Source: Merluccius polli
Lineage: Eukaryota > Chordata > Actinopteri > Gadiformes > Merlucciidae
Assembly: GCA_030340625.1 (NCBI GenBank)
Contig: JAOPHQ010000588.1
Coordinates: 124,001-188,000, forward strand
Reading direction: 5' to 3'
Length of the DNA stretch: 64,000 nucleotides
A program made the position numbers and the translations under genes. The notes beneath the pieces were generated by a model. It had not been told where the DNA came from and made no database searches. It saw nothing but the letters and a program-made list of their open reading frames with translations. Positions 22,053-31,812 of this stretch are shown in pieces. The first letter of the stretch is position 1; each line of letters starts with the position of its first letter.

Positions 22053-22836
22053 TTTGGGAGACATTTATAAAAGTACCCTTACATTTAATGATAAAACATA
22101 ATTATGGTCTTGCCATGATGCTATATGAGTCTAATAAGTGTGGGGAAATTTCCGAGTTTAACATTTTATGGGCTCAGTTTTTCTGAAGCCCAAGAGAAGG
22201 AGGGGTAAATTTGTCCAAATTTTCATATTTTTTCCAAAATTTTTCATATGTGGTCTCAGTTTAGATGAGACCACGAGAGGGATTGAAGATATGGTTATAG
22301 TTTATATCTATCATATGACCAATCATTGTGGGTCGCACTGGCCTCTGTGCCTGTCTGCAGACGAAGGACAGAGTCATGAGCTATGAGCAGAGGCATGTAA
22401 ATGGGGGAGTGCGTTGTTGGTTACATGTGTGGAGTAGATAGTGAGGTCAGATGATGGCGATTGTCGCTGTACGTGTAAAGAATCTTTTAGAGAATACCCG
22501 GAGGCGACAGTCTGGCGCTGGGGCCAGACACCACAAGGACGAGAGGGGAAGACGGCAACAGCCGGAGGAGAAGGAGAAGACAGCCCTTTATGACGTTTTC
22601 ACTGCTTGTGTATATAACATCCTGGGTCAGGGATAGATGGTGTGCAGACTTCGTGAACTGACACACACACTTTGTTCTGTCAGGGAAACATAGTTGGGCC
22701 CAGATATCTGTAAAACTCTGCACATTCTACTGGTGTTAACAATAAAACTGATTAAACAACTTCTTCTATCGCTTCATTAAAATAACTCGCGTGAGTAAGG
22801 GTTTCATTTTTTAGTTTGAAACTGCTTCTCACAACA
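22053..22836 (+). repeat. ERV 3' LTR
   Basis: Runs from just after the polypurine tract to TCTCACAACA. The left edge is uncertain by a few bases. TATA box TATATAA at 22611-22617; AATAAA at 22741-22746. The first 230 bp have no counterpart in the truncated 5' LTR. Confidence 0.8.
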
Positions 22837-23064
22837 ACAGACAGCACTGAACGAGATCGAACAAACCTATATACGAGATAGAATGAGCCTATAACACAGG
22901 GTCATTCTGGACATTGAAATTCTCCTTGACATGGCAAGCAACAATACGTAGAAGGAATTAGCAGAATATTAAATAGACTAGCAAAAATATGGCAAGAATA
23001 GCAAAAATAATAAAATATACATAACAAAAATAAAACACTTGCCGCAGTTCCAGAGAATGTAAAC

Positions 23065-23608
23065 TGTCGTGGTTTACTCATGTTTGCACATGGGGAGTTT
23101 GTGTTTTTGTTTTTTCCCCGTGCTTTGTGTTGCACTTGGTTTGCTCTGTCTTCCTCCGCAGGCATTGGTTGTGGGCAGGTGCGGGGCGTGGCTGGTGGAG
23201 CTGGGCACTTACAAGACACACCTGATTCTCATCATCGTTTGGACTCCTTTATTAGGCCGGCTCTAACTTCGCTTCAGCGCCAGAGTATTCCGTCACACAC
23301 GGTACCAGTGGCTCTCAGTTTGCTCGACTAATTTCTGTCCGTCTAGTGAGTTCGTTTTTCGTGTTTTTTGAGTTGGGTTAGATTCGTACTTTTTGTTCCT
23401 CTTCCTCAGACCTCGACCTCTTACCTGTGGATGGTCCTCGTGGTTCCGTTGTCTCCAGTGCTCAGCCTACCTCGCCTACCCGCTCCTGCCTCGACCCGCC
23501 TTGCCTTTATTTTTGTTTGGCGTGTTAGAATAAAGACCATGTTCTATCTACCCGGCCTCTGTCTTCCGCTTTCGGGATCCTAAGAAACTCTATAGCCAAA
23601 TCATAACA
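23065..23608 (+). repeat. Chromovirus 5' LTR
   Basis: TGTCGTGGTTTACTC to AAATCATAACA. The inferred transcription start is at about 23279, because the 12 nt there are complementary to the primer-binding site. A TATA-like TTTATTA lies about 30 nt upstream (23248-23254). The polyadenylation signal AATAAA is at about 23530. Confidence 0.92.
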
Positions 23609-23620
23609 GAATACTCTGGC
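23609..23620 (+). other. Self-priming primer-binding site
   Basis: GAATACTCTGGC immediately follows the LTR. It is the exact reverse complement of GCCAGAGTATTC at 23279-23290 (also 28205-28216) within the LTR, and I recognise no tRNA 3' end in it. Self-priming by the mRNA 5' end is established for Tf1 and sushi-type elements. Confidence 0.85.
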
Positions 23621-23625
23621 CATAA

Positions 23626-24666
23626 ATGGATCCCACGGAGACGGAAAGGGTCCGGCTGGCGCTCTCCTCCCAAGGAGTGCGAATTGGACAACATGACGCC
23701 GATCTACAAGACGTTTCCAGGGCATTAACTACACTCTCAACCGGCATGGAACAGCTGGGGAATCGTCTTGAGCAGATGTTCGCTCGGGTCTCGTCACTCA
23801 CCGCTCCCACCGTGCCCCTCGGACCAGCGGCTTCGACCAGCCACGAACCTCCTGCGGCGGCATCTGTTTTACCTCTGTTCCAGCCTCGCGAACCATTTAT
23901 CCCAACCCCACTCAGGTATTCCGGGGAGTTAGGCAGATGTCGGCAGTTCCTACACCAATGTGATCTTGTTTTCGAACAACAACCCCTGACGTACGCTGGC
24001 GATAGAACTAAGATGGCGTATATTATGAGCCTTTTGTCCGGCCAAGCCTCCGACTGGGCGGTAGCTATCTCATTTAACCGTCCTACTCTCGCCGGCTCTT
24101 ACTCTGAGTTTATTGACAACATGCGGGGAGTTTTTGACCACCCGATCCAGGGGAAAGAGGCCAGCAGCCGACTACTCTCTCTTCGTCAGGGTGCGGACTC
24201 TGTCTCCCAGTTCGCTCTCAATTTCCGCATTCTCGCTGTGGAGAGCGGCTGGGACGACACAGCCTTGCAGAGCGTGTTTTTAAGAGGTCTGTCTGACCGG
24301 TTAAGAGATGAATTAGCAGTTAGAGACGAGACGTTGTCGCTAGAGGACCTTATCGCTTTAGCTATTCGTCTGGACAATAGGCGCAGGGAGAGGCACGACC
24401 GCACTTCCGGGCTATCCGAGGCCTCCGCATGGCCCACGGCCCGGGCTAATTCCTCTCGCCGTCAGGCTCCTCTCGATACCTCCTCCAGTTCCGATCCGGG
24501 GGTAGAACCAATGCAAGTAGGTAGGACGCGTTTGTCCGCGGCAGAACGCCATCGTTGTACGGTGAACAGACTTTGTTTGTACTGTGGGGAGGGTGGACAT
24601 TTTGTGGACTCCTGCCCGCTTACGGGAAAAGGGGGGGTTCATCAACGTCCAGGGGCGCGTTGGTGA
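23626..24666 (+). CDS. gag: Chromovirus Gag
   Basis: 346 codons from an ATG 17 nt past the LTR. The middle (about residues 80-230) has the capsid-like retrotransposon Gag fold signature, with blocks such as RQFLHQCDLVF and YIMSLLSGQASDWA. A single CCHC zinc knuckle, C-LY-C-GEGG-H-FVDS-C, lies at about residues 318-331. Length and layout match sushi-type Gag, the ancestor group of mammalian PEG10 and the MART genes. No stop or frameshift interrupts it. The last 40 nt overlap pol, reached by frameshifting at 24624. Confidence 0.93.
   Translation: MDPTETERVRLALSSQGVRIGQHDADLQDVSRALTTLSTGMEQLGNRLEQMFARVSSLTAPTVPLGPAASTSHEPPAAASVLPLFQPREPFIPTPLRYSGELGRCRQFLHQCDLVFEQQPLTYAGDRTKMAYIMSLLSGQASDWAVAISFNRPTLAGSYSEFIDNMRGVFDHPIQGKEASSRLLSLRQGADSVSQFALNFRILAVESGWDDTALQSVFLRGLSDRLRDELAVRDETLSLEDLIALAIRLDNRRRERHDRTSGLSEASAWPTARANSSRRQAPLDTSSSSDPGVEPMQVGRTRLSAAERHRCTVNRLCLYCGEGGHFVDSCPLTGKGGVHQRPGARW
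24624..24630 (+). other. -1 ribosomal frameshift heptamer GGGAAAA
   Basis: In the gag frame the codons read G GGA AAA, which is the X XXY YYZ arrangement. Slippage by -1 lands exactly in the pol frame. It lies 34 nt before the gag stop, beyond the zinc knuckle. PEG10 and sushi-ichi use a heptamer of the same kind. A G-run follows directly (24631-24637). Confidence 0.85.
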
Positions 24667-27600
24667 ACCAAACCGTTTGCTCAGCCACCTCCTCGTCTCG
24701 GATCCTTGTCCAGGGTCACCTTTTTGGTTCTCAGTCACCTATTCCATTGTCTGTATTTATTGATTCGGGGGCAGATGAGAACCTTATTGACACTGCGTTT
24801 TGTACTAAGGCTCAGTTACCTCTGGAGCAACTCCCCGAGCCAAGAGAGGTTCTCGCGTTAGATGGCCGGCTACTGGCTTGTGTAACTCACCGCACCATTC
24901 CCGTACACCTTCAACTCTCCGGTAATCATCACGAGCGTATTTCTCTATACGTCATACCTTCTCCGTCGTCTCCCATTGTACTCGGTCTTCCGTGGCTTAG
25001 ACTCCACAATCCGCACATTGATTGGGCTACTTCCTCCATCGCTAGCTGGAGTATTTTTTGTCACTCCCATTGTCTTCGTTCTGCTATGCCTCCTGGCAAA
25101 CTCCCTTCTGCATCGCTATCGGCTAGTCCTATCGACCTCGCTAATGTTCCTACTGTGTATCACGATCTCCAGGAGGTTTTCAGTAAAGATAGGGCCCTAT
25201 CCTTACCTCCTCACCGCCCGTACGACTGCGCTATTAACCTTCTGTCCGGTGCTTCTCTGCCGTCAAGTAAACTCTACAATCTATCACGACCGGAGAGGGA
25301 AGCCATGGAGGCCTACATCTCCGAGTCTTTGGCCAACGGTCTTATTCATCCCTCTTCTTCCCCGGTGGGTTCGGGGTTTTTTTTCGTTGAGAAGAAGGAT
25401 AAGTCCCTGCGTCCCTGCGTGGATTATAGAGGCATAAATGACATTACGGTAAAGAATAAGTATCCCCTGCCTCTTTTAGACTCTGCGTTTACACCTCTTC
25501 ACCAGGCCACTCTGTTCTCCAAACTGGATCTCTGTAACGCTTATCATTTAGTTCGTATTCTGGAGTGGGACGAGTGGAAGACTGCATTCAACACTCCTCT
25601 CGGGCACTTTGAGCATCTGGTTATGCCCTTTGGGCTCACTAACGCGCCGGCTATTTTCCAAGCACTCATGAATGACGTTCTCCGGGACATGTTACATCGC
25701 TTTGTGTTTGTATACCTGGATGATATTCTTATTTTCTCTAGGAACCAAGCCAAACACGAGCATCATGTAAGGCTGGTTCTCCAACGCCTTCTCGAGAATA
25801 GATTATTTGTTAAAGCTGAAAAGTGCGCGTTTCACACTAAGTCTGTCAGTTTTCTGGGGTTAATCGTTAAGGAGGGTCAACTGCAAGCGGATCCTGAAAA
25901 GGTGCGTGCGGTCGCCAAATGGCCTGTCCCGTCCTCTCGGAAACAGCTCCAACGTTTCTTGGGGTTTGCTAACTTTTACAGACGTTTTATTAGGAACTAT
26001 AGCCGAGTTGCGGCCCCCTTATCTAAGTTAACCTCTACCAAGGTTGTTTTCAGTTGGTCGCAGGCGGCAGACTCTGTGTTTACGCGTTTAAAGACATTGT
26101 TTTCCTCCGCTCCGGTCCTCAACCATCCGGATCCGTCTGTCCAGTTTGTTGTGGAGGTGGACGCGTCTAACACTGGGGTGGGAGCCGTACTCTCTCAACG
26201 CTCAGCACAGGACAGTAAACTTCACCCGCGCTCGTTTTTCTCTCGCCGTCTGAGTCCTGCCGAGGAGAACTACGACGTGGGCAACTGGGAGTTGTTAGCG
26301 GTGGTTTTAGCTCTCCAGGAATGGAGACATTGGTTGGAGGGAGCCGAGCATCCGTTTTTAGTTTGGACTGACCATCGTAACCTGGCTTACCTCCAGACCG
26401 CGCGCCGTCTTAACTCCCGTCAAGCACGTTGGTCCCTCTTCCTGGGGAGATTTCGTTTCACCCTCACCTACCGTCCGGGTTCCAAGAATGGAAAGGCTGA
26501 CGCGCTCTCCCGTCAGTTTGATTCCCCTGGGGCACAGTCGGTGGAGAAGAACATTCTCTCCCCCGCCTGTGTCGTCGGGGCCGCCCGGTGGGAGATTGAG
26601 CAGGAGGTCCAAGATGCCCAGCAGGACCAACCCATCCCCGAGGGCTGTCCTCCGGGTCGGCTGTTCGTCCCTCCAGCACCCCGCATGGCAGTTCTTCAAT
26701 GGGGGCACGAGTCCAGAGTCGCGTGCCATCTGGGGTCGCACCGCACTCAATCTCTCCTACGCCAATGGTTCTGGTGGCCCTCTATGACCGCCGACGTGAA
26801 GGAGTTCGTGGTGGCCTGCTCCGTATGTGCTCGCGGCAAGTCTTCCCACCGCGCCCCGGCGGGTCTCCTGCGTCCCCTGCCGGTTCCTCACAGACCCTGG
26901 TCTCTTATCGCTGTGGACTTTGTCACGGAGCTTCCACCCTCTGAGGGCAATACGGTCATCCTCACTATTGTCGATCGTTTTTCTAAGACTGTACATTTTG
27001 TGCCATTACCTAAGTTGCCTTCTGCCCTAGAGACTGCAAACCTGCTGGTTCAACATGTGTTTCGACTCCACGGCATCCCCCAGGACATCGTTTCCGACCG
27101 TGGACCACAGTTCTCATCCCGCATGTGGAAGGCGTTTTGTCTGGCGTTGGGGGCATCAGTCAGTCTCTCATCCGGCTACCACCCTCAAACTAACGGCCAG
27201 ACCGAACGCGCCAACCAGGATCTGGGATCGGCGCTACGGTGCGTCGCAGCCGAGCGTCCCGTCTCCTGGGCCACCCACCTTCCTTGGGTGGAGTACGCCA
27301 GGAACTCATTGGTCTGCTCGTCCACCGGTATGTCTCCCTTCTCTGTTTCCATGGGCTTTCAGCCCCCACTGTTTCCTGTACAGGAGGCGGAGGTGGCGGT
27401 TCCCTCTGTCCAGGAACATCTTCAGCGCATCCGCCGGGTCTGGCTGGACACCAGAGAGGCGCTGGGTCGTACAGCGGTTAGGAACCGGCAGGTAGCGGAT
27501 CGCCACCGTACCCCAGCCCCCGACTACCAGGTGGGACAGAGCGTTTGGCTCTTGTCCCGCGACCTGCCTCTCCGGACAGAGAGTAATAAACTAACCCCTA

Positions 27601-27977
27601 AGTACATCGGTCCATACGTCATTGCTGTTATCATTAACCCGTGTGCTATCAAACTGAAGTTGCCTCCTGCTCTCAACATTCACCCGGTGTTTCATGTTTC
27701 TCTGTTAAAGCCGGTATCGGTCAGTGCCCTTAACCCTCCGGCTGAGCCCCCGCCACCCCCCCTGCTCGTCGATGACCACCCGGTCTACTCTGTCCGGGAG
27801 CTGCTGGATGTACGGAGACGGGGTAGGGGGTTTCAGTACCTCGTCGATTGGGAGCGGTACGGGCCAGAGGAGCGGTCTTGGGTCTCCCGGTCCATGATTT
27901 TGGACCCTACTCTGATCCGGGACTTTCATAGACGTTATCCGGACAAGCCGGGTTGGCCGCCAGGAGGCGTCCGTTGA
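24627..27977 (+). CDS. pol: Chromovirus Pol: protease, RT, RNase H, integrase, chromodomain
   Basis: The frame is open from before 24555; translation should enter it at the heptamer at 24624, giving about 1,116 residues. In order: an aspartic protease with FIDSGAD (about 24760), RT with the catalytic YLDD at 25713-25724, RNase H with VEVDAS (about 26151) and WTDH, an integrase zinc module (HLGSH ... CSVCARG, about 26725-26840), a DDE core (VDFVTEL, SDRGPQF, then E in GQTERAN) and a C-terminal chromodomain (VYSVRELLDVR ... YLVDWERYG, about 27782-27900). All catalytic residues I looked for are present and the frame is uninterrupted. Chromodomains direct such elements to chromatin marks in the lineages tested. 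Confidence 0.95.
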   Translation, partial: KRGGSSTSRGALVNQTVCSATSSSRILVQGHLFGSQSPIPLSVFIDSGADENLIDTAFCTKAQLPLEQLPEPREVLALDGRLLACVTHRTIPVHLQLSGNHHERISLYVIPSPSSPIVLGLPWLRLHNPHIDWATSSIASWSIFCHSHCLRSAMPPGKLPSASLSASPIDLANVPTVYHDLQEVFSKDRALSLPPHRPYDCAINLLSGASLPSSKLYNLSRPEREAMEAYISESLANGLIHPSSSPVGSGFFFVEKKDKSLRPCVDYRGINDITVKNKYPLPLLDSAFTPLHQATLFSKLDLCNAYHLVRILEWDEWKTAFNTPLGHFEHLVMPFGLTNAPAIFQALMNDVLRDMLHRFVFVYLDDILIFSRNQAKHEHHVRLVLQRLLENRLFVKAEKCAFHTKSVSFLGLIVKEGQLQADPEKVRAVAKWPVPSSRKQLQRFLGFANFYRRFIRNYSRVAAPLSKLTSTKVVFSWSQAADSVFTRLKTLFSSAPVLNHPDPSVQFVVEVDASNTGVGAVLSQRSAQDSKLHPRSFFSRRLSPAEENYDVGNWELLAVVLALQEWRHWLEGAEHPFLVWTDHRNLAYLQTARRLNSRQARWSLFLGRFRFTLTYRPGSKNGKADALSRQFDSPGAQSVEKNILSPACVVGAARWEIEQEVQDAQQDQPIPEGCPPGRLFVPPAPRMAVLQWGHESRVACHLGSHRTQSLLRQWFWWPSMTADVKEFVVACSVCARGKSSHRAPAGLLRPLPVPHRPWSLIAVDFVTELPPSEGNTVILTIVDRFSKTVHFVPLPKLPSALETANLLVQHVFRLHGIPQDIVSDRGPQFSSRMWKAFCLALGASVSLSSGYHPQTNGQTERANQDLGSALRCVAAERPVSWATHLPWVEYARNSLVCSSTGMSPFSVSMGFQPPLFPVQEAEVAVPSVQEHLQRIRRVWLDTREALGRTAVRNRQVADRHRTPAPDYQVGQSVWLLSRDLPLRTESNKLTPKYIGPYVIAVIINPCAIKLKLPPALNIHPVFHVSLLKPVSVSALNPPAEPPPPPLLVDDHPVYSVRELLDVRRRGRGFQYLVDWERYGPEERSWVSRSMILDPTLIRDFHRRYPDKPGWPPGGVR

Positions 27978-27988
27978 GGGGGGGGGGT
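27976..27988 (+). other. Chromovirus polypurine tract
   Basis: GAGGGGGGGGGG followed by TAC and the 3' LTR start at 27991. This is the expected plus-strand primer. Confidence 0.85.
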
Positions 27989-27990
27989 AC

Positions 27991-28534
27991 TGTCGTGGTT
28001 TACTCATGTTTGCACAGGGGGAGTTTGTGTTTTTGTTTTTTCCCCGTGCTTTGTGTTGCACTTGGTTTGCTCTGTCTTCCTCCGCAGGCATTGGTTGTGG
28101 GCAGGTGCGGGGCGTGGCTGGTGGAGCTGGGCACTTACGAGACACACCTGATTCTCATCATCGTTTGGACTCCTTTATTAGGCCGGCTCTAACTTCGCTT
28201 CAGCGCCAGAGTATTCCGTCACACACGGTACCAGTGGCTCTCAGTTTGCTCGACTAGTTTCTGTCCGTCTAGTGAGTTCGTTTTTCGTGTTTTTTGAGTT
28301 GGGTTAGATTCTTACTTTTTGTTCCTCTTCCTCAGACCTCAACCTCTTACCTGTGGATGGTCCTCGTGGTTCCGGTGTCTCCAGTGCTCAGCCTACCTCG
28401 CCTACCCGCTCCTGCCTCGACCCGCCTTGCCTTTATTTTTGTTTGGCGTGTTAGAATAAAGACCATGTTCTATCTACCCGGCCTCTGTCTTCCGCTTTCG
28501 GGATCCTAATAAACTCTATAGACAAATCATAACA
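27991..28534 (+). repeat. Chromovirus 3' LTR
   Basis: 544 bp, same length as the 5' LTR with about eight substitutions. It ends AAATCATAACA, followed by GTAAAC, the same six bases that precede the 5' LTR. Confidence 0.93.
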
Positions 28535-28780
28535 GTAAACATGTGGAATATAGCATGTATCCTGGTGGATTATATACAATGGGACAGTATGAATGGACAA
28601 TGAAGAATAGATATATTAAAATGGTCAGTGACATTGACATTTGAAATGTCACTGAATGTGTAACAACATGTAACATTGTATGTATTACAACATGTAACAT
28701 CATATTGAGCTTACATAGCCTACCTACATACAAGTGGGATGCTGAATCAATGCATTTATTAATGTACACGTATACATGAT

Positions 28781-29561
28781 TAGGGATGGGAATCGAAAAC
28801 CGGTTCTTGTTGAGAACCGGTTCCCAGTGTTTCAATTCCTTGGAATCGTTTGCCAATTTTGCAAACGATTCCCTTATCGATTCCAGTGGACGCGAATGAC
28901 GTCACCACGCACGTTGCGTAGCGACTCCAGTGCAGCCAGCAGTCAACAGTAAACATGGCGCCCAAGCGGTACAAACGCTCCAAAGTTTGGTTACACTTCA
29001 CAAGAAAAGACGACAACTTGCAATACTTGCAACGTGGATATTTCCTCAAAGGGAGGAAATAGCCTACTTCCAACATGCAAAAACATTTGCGCACACAGCA
29101 TGCGATAACGATTTCTGAATGTTGCGTTTTCGATGCGCTCTGGACGAACGTCACTCAGGGCTTAATTTGGGCCGGAACACGCATGATCCGCCACCTCCGA
29201 CGGTGGATCCGGCACCTTTTTTTTTTATCATCCCCCCCCGCCCCGCCCCGCCGTCGGTGGTTACGATCGCGCAACCCCGCGGTCCCTCCGCCCCCCCCCC
29301 CCCCCCCCCCCCCCGTTAAAAATCGCGAACACCCCCCACACACTTTTTTTGAGGTACCGGTACCTCTAACCCCGTAATGAGCAGCCGGATCCACATCCCC
29401 TCTGCGTTCCGGTACCTCCCACTTTACAAATTAAGCACTGACGTCACTGAATCCTTTTTTTCCAAATGAGAATCGATAAGAGAATCGATAAAGAACCGAA
29501 TCGTTAAGCGGAATCGAAAATGGAATCGGAATTGGAAAAATCGTATCGATTCCCATCCCTA
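28781..29561 (+). mobile_element. hAT element with a broken BED zinc-finger start
   Basis: Termini TAGGGATGGGAATCGA and its inverse TCGATTCCCATCCCTA, flanked by TACATGAT at 28773-28780 and 29562-29569. From an ATG at 28955 a BED-type zinc finger is recognisable (KVWLHFTRKDD, then, after a frame change, two cysteines, then NMQKHLRTQH). The frameshift and missing transposase show it is a deletion derivative. A second hAT is nested inside at 29156. Confidence 0.88.
29156..29440. mobile_element. hAT MITE nested in the hAT at 28781, 285 bp
   Basis: Ends CAGGGCTTAATTTG and the complement of CAGTGCTTAATTTG; flanking ACGTCACT at 29148-29155 and 29441-29448. It contains a GC-rich stretch with a poly-C run (29289-29314) and a 'cggtcggtggttacgatcgcg'-like word related to sequences at about 50535 and 56320. 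Confidence 0.9.
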
Positions 29562-29569
29562 TACATGAT

Positions 29570-30680
29570 GACTGGTAATGCATTGAAGAGAAGTTTTGTG
29601 GGGCGGGCAGCACTAGCTGTCGAACTTGCATGTACTATAATGAACTCTGATGGAGAAACTGACGCCATTTTGCAAAAAGTATCAAAACTCGTAAGGTTTG
29701 AAAGGTTTGTCAAAAGAACTGATACTGTGAAAAGAGTTGGTTGAAACGAGAATCCTTTCATAAGGGATCATTTTGTGAAGCTTAATTGTGTTATACTGTA
29801 CCAGACAACACAGATGCCATTGATTTTGTAATACCATGGCTGTTTATATTGCTCATAAAAGACAAAATCTTAAGTAACTCATTGAAATCTTCACTCACAC
29901 ACAATCACACACACATACACGGCCACAATTTAATTCCTTTACTCTGATCAATATTTACTCTGATCAATATTTACTGTAATCAATATTTACTGTAATCAAT
30001 ATTTACTCTGATCAATATTTATTCTACCTCGTTTCAAAAGAGAAAATGAAAAAGCCGTTAATAATTGCTTCTTAAAGGAGCATCGTGAAATCAGCCAAAA
30101 TTTGCAGTTGGGAAAAACCATTCTCACTGTAGATATTGCCTATTACTTTGAAGAGATGCAACGAGTCATTAAATTATTTGAAACCATTTTAAGCTTAGCA
30201 AAAATCTTGATTTATATGCATTTCAAATAGGGGGATGTCAAATAAAATACAGATATTTACAGATATTTGGGCGTAAAACAATTGTCGTTTTTTTTGTGAT
30301 TTTCGATCCTACAGTACAGAGACCTTTCAACAGTACATTTTAACAGTAATTCTCCCTGAAAATTATATATATATATATATATATCATATAATTATATTAT
30401 AAAATTATAAAAATATTATAAAATACTAGCATAAAGCAAACACATTAACTTGATATATGTAGATGTATCACTCTGTGTGTGGGTATATGTGTGTAGGCAT
30501 TACCATTTCAAATGTGGTGGCCAGCTTTGAAGAGCTGAGTCAGATGAGCCTACCTCTGGCTACCTCATCACTGTGTGTTCGGCCTGACAACATACAACTG
30601 AACCCAGAGTCACGACGGCTCTGCACTCAGTTAACATGGACTATAAACCTGGAAGAATCCAGGCATAATACACACTGTCC
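29570..30680. other. Intron sequence with small simple repeats, no gene
   Basis: Contains 'tttactctgatcaatat' repeated about five times with an 18-bp period (29937-30025) and an (AT)n run at 30366-30384. No protein similarity seen. Confidence 0.5.
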
Positions 30681-30689
30681 ACTGAATGG

Positions 30690-31466
30690 CACTTATATAC
30701 ATACTGTACACTGAATGGTACTAATATGCTATATATTACGGAATGGCACTAATATACATACTGTATATTAGTGAATGGTACTAATATGTATATTACTGAA
30801 TGGTACTAATATGCATACTGTATATTACTGAATGGTACTAATATACTGTATATTACTGAATGGTACTAATATACATACTGTATATTACTGACGGGTACTA
30901 ATATAGTGTATATTACTGAATGGTACTGTGGTGTGAAGGGGGCATGGCTTGGCGTCGGCCGTGGACAGGGCGGCGGGGTGGCTCACTCATGGTGATCGAC
31001 ACAGCTGTGGGTGGTGAGCTTAATGAGTGAAGGACTATGTATACTCATGGCTGTTGTGCTCTCCCCTCCAGTGAAACCAGGTCCAGGCCCATCACAGCGA
31101 GACGGAGGCACCCAGTGTAGCGAACCTGAGAGTCCGAGAGCATTTATGTTTAGTTATGAATACATTTGAGTATTCCCAAAATCTGGCAGTTTGTGCGGCA
31201 GTTGTTGCCAGGTATTTAAGACAATTCAGTTACAACCCGCCTCCTGTCGCTCCTTCAAAACCCGTGACAGCCTACTTGGTTACAGGTACTAATAAACATA
31301 CTGTATATTACTGAATGGTACTAATATACTGTATATTACGGAATGGCACTAATATACATACTGTATATTAGTGAATGGTACTAATATGCATACTGTATAT
31401 TACTGAATGGTACTAATATGTATATTACTGAATGGTACTAATATACATACTGTATATTACTGAATG
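30690..31466 (+). repeat. Minisatellite of 'actgaatggtactaatatac' units, split by a solo LTR
   Basis: Irregular units of about 20-35 bp, built from GAATGGTACTAATATAC and ATACTGTATATTACT, run from 30690 to 30926 and resume at 31285 to 31466. A short piece recurs at 31808-31838. Confidence 0.9.
30927..31284. mobile_element. Solo LTR, 358 bp, with 5-bp duplication
   Basis: Begins TGTGGTGTGAAGG, ends TACTTGGTTACA, and is flanked by GGTAC at 30922-30926 and 31285-31289. TG...CA ends and a 5-bp duplication indicate an LTR from Ty3/gypsy or a retrovirus, left by LTR-LTR recombination. No other copy is in the window. Confidence 0.85.
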
Positions 31467-31467
31467 T

Positions 31468-31812
31468 AATTAGGGCTGGACGACATGGAAACATTTATTA
31501 TCACGATAATTATCGGAACTGTTACACAATATCAATAAATATCACGATATGCTTATGAATTTAAAATACCATTCTAAATAGTCTAACTGAGGGTCATTAC
31601 ATTTAAGTATATGGAAGTTTAAAGTATGGATTCAGACTAAAACTAGTATTCCTTTTTCACTGGTGTTTCAAACCTCATATTTGATCATTTTAAAGGCACA
31701 TCTTCTCATCGTTATTCATTTACACTATAAAACTGCATATCACAATAAGTTGATATCTTCATTTCATGACGATACAATACCATTCAAAGATGATAAACGA
31801 TAATATGAATGG
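31468..31812. mobile_element. hAT-like fragment
   Basis: Starts TAGGGCTGGACGACATGG followed by 'tatcacgataattatcg', typical of one end of a fish hAT group. The right end is not clear (about 31810). No coding sequence. Confidence 0.45.

Larger units (their letters stand above)
14334..22836 (+). mobile_element. Endogenous retrovirus with pol and env, gag/protease missing
   Basis: Two related LTRs bracket a primer-binding site, pol, env and a polypurine tract. The 5' LTR lacks the part of U3 that the 3' LTR has. No 5-6 bp target duplication is visible, consistent with truncation or recombination at the left edge. In the blocks they share, the LTRs differ by roughly 3% plus several indels, so the copy is not recent. 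The pol type (YVDD, two-part integrase) and a TM with a CX6CC motif place it near gamma/epsilon-like fish ERVs, by remembered similarity. Confidence 0.88.
23065..28534 (+). mobile_element. Sushi-like Ty3/gypsy chromovirus, near-intact, 5.5 kb
   Basis: Two 544-bp LTRs (8 differences by eye, about 1.5%), gag and pol both open, a polypurine tract, and flanking GTAAAC at 23059-23064 and 28535-28540. The pol ends in a chromodomain. Self-priming and the -1 frameshift (separate entries) agree with the sushi group of vertebrate chromoviruses. This is the youngest-looking retroelement in the window and could still be active. Confidence 0.93.

Noticed and set aside
22053..22282. Treating the ERV 3' LTR as starting at 22283, where 5' LTR similarity begins
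   Set aside because: The only convincing polypurine tract lies at 22041-22050, so the extra 230 bp are more simply U3 sequence missing from the truncated 5' LTR. This is not certain.
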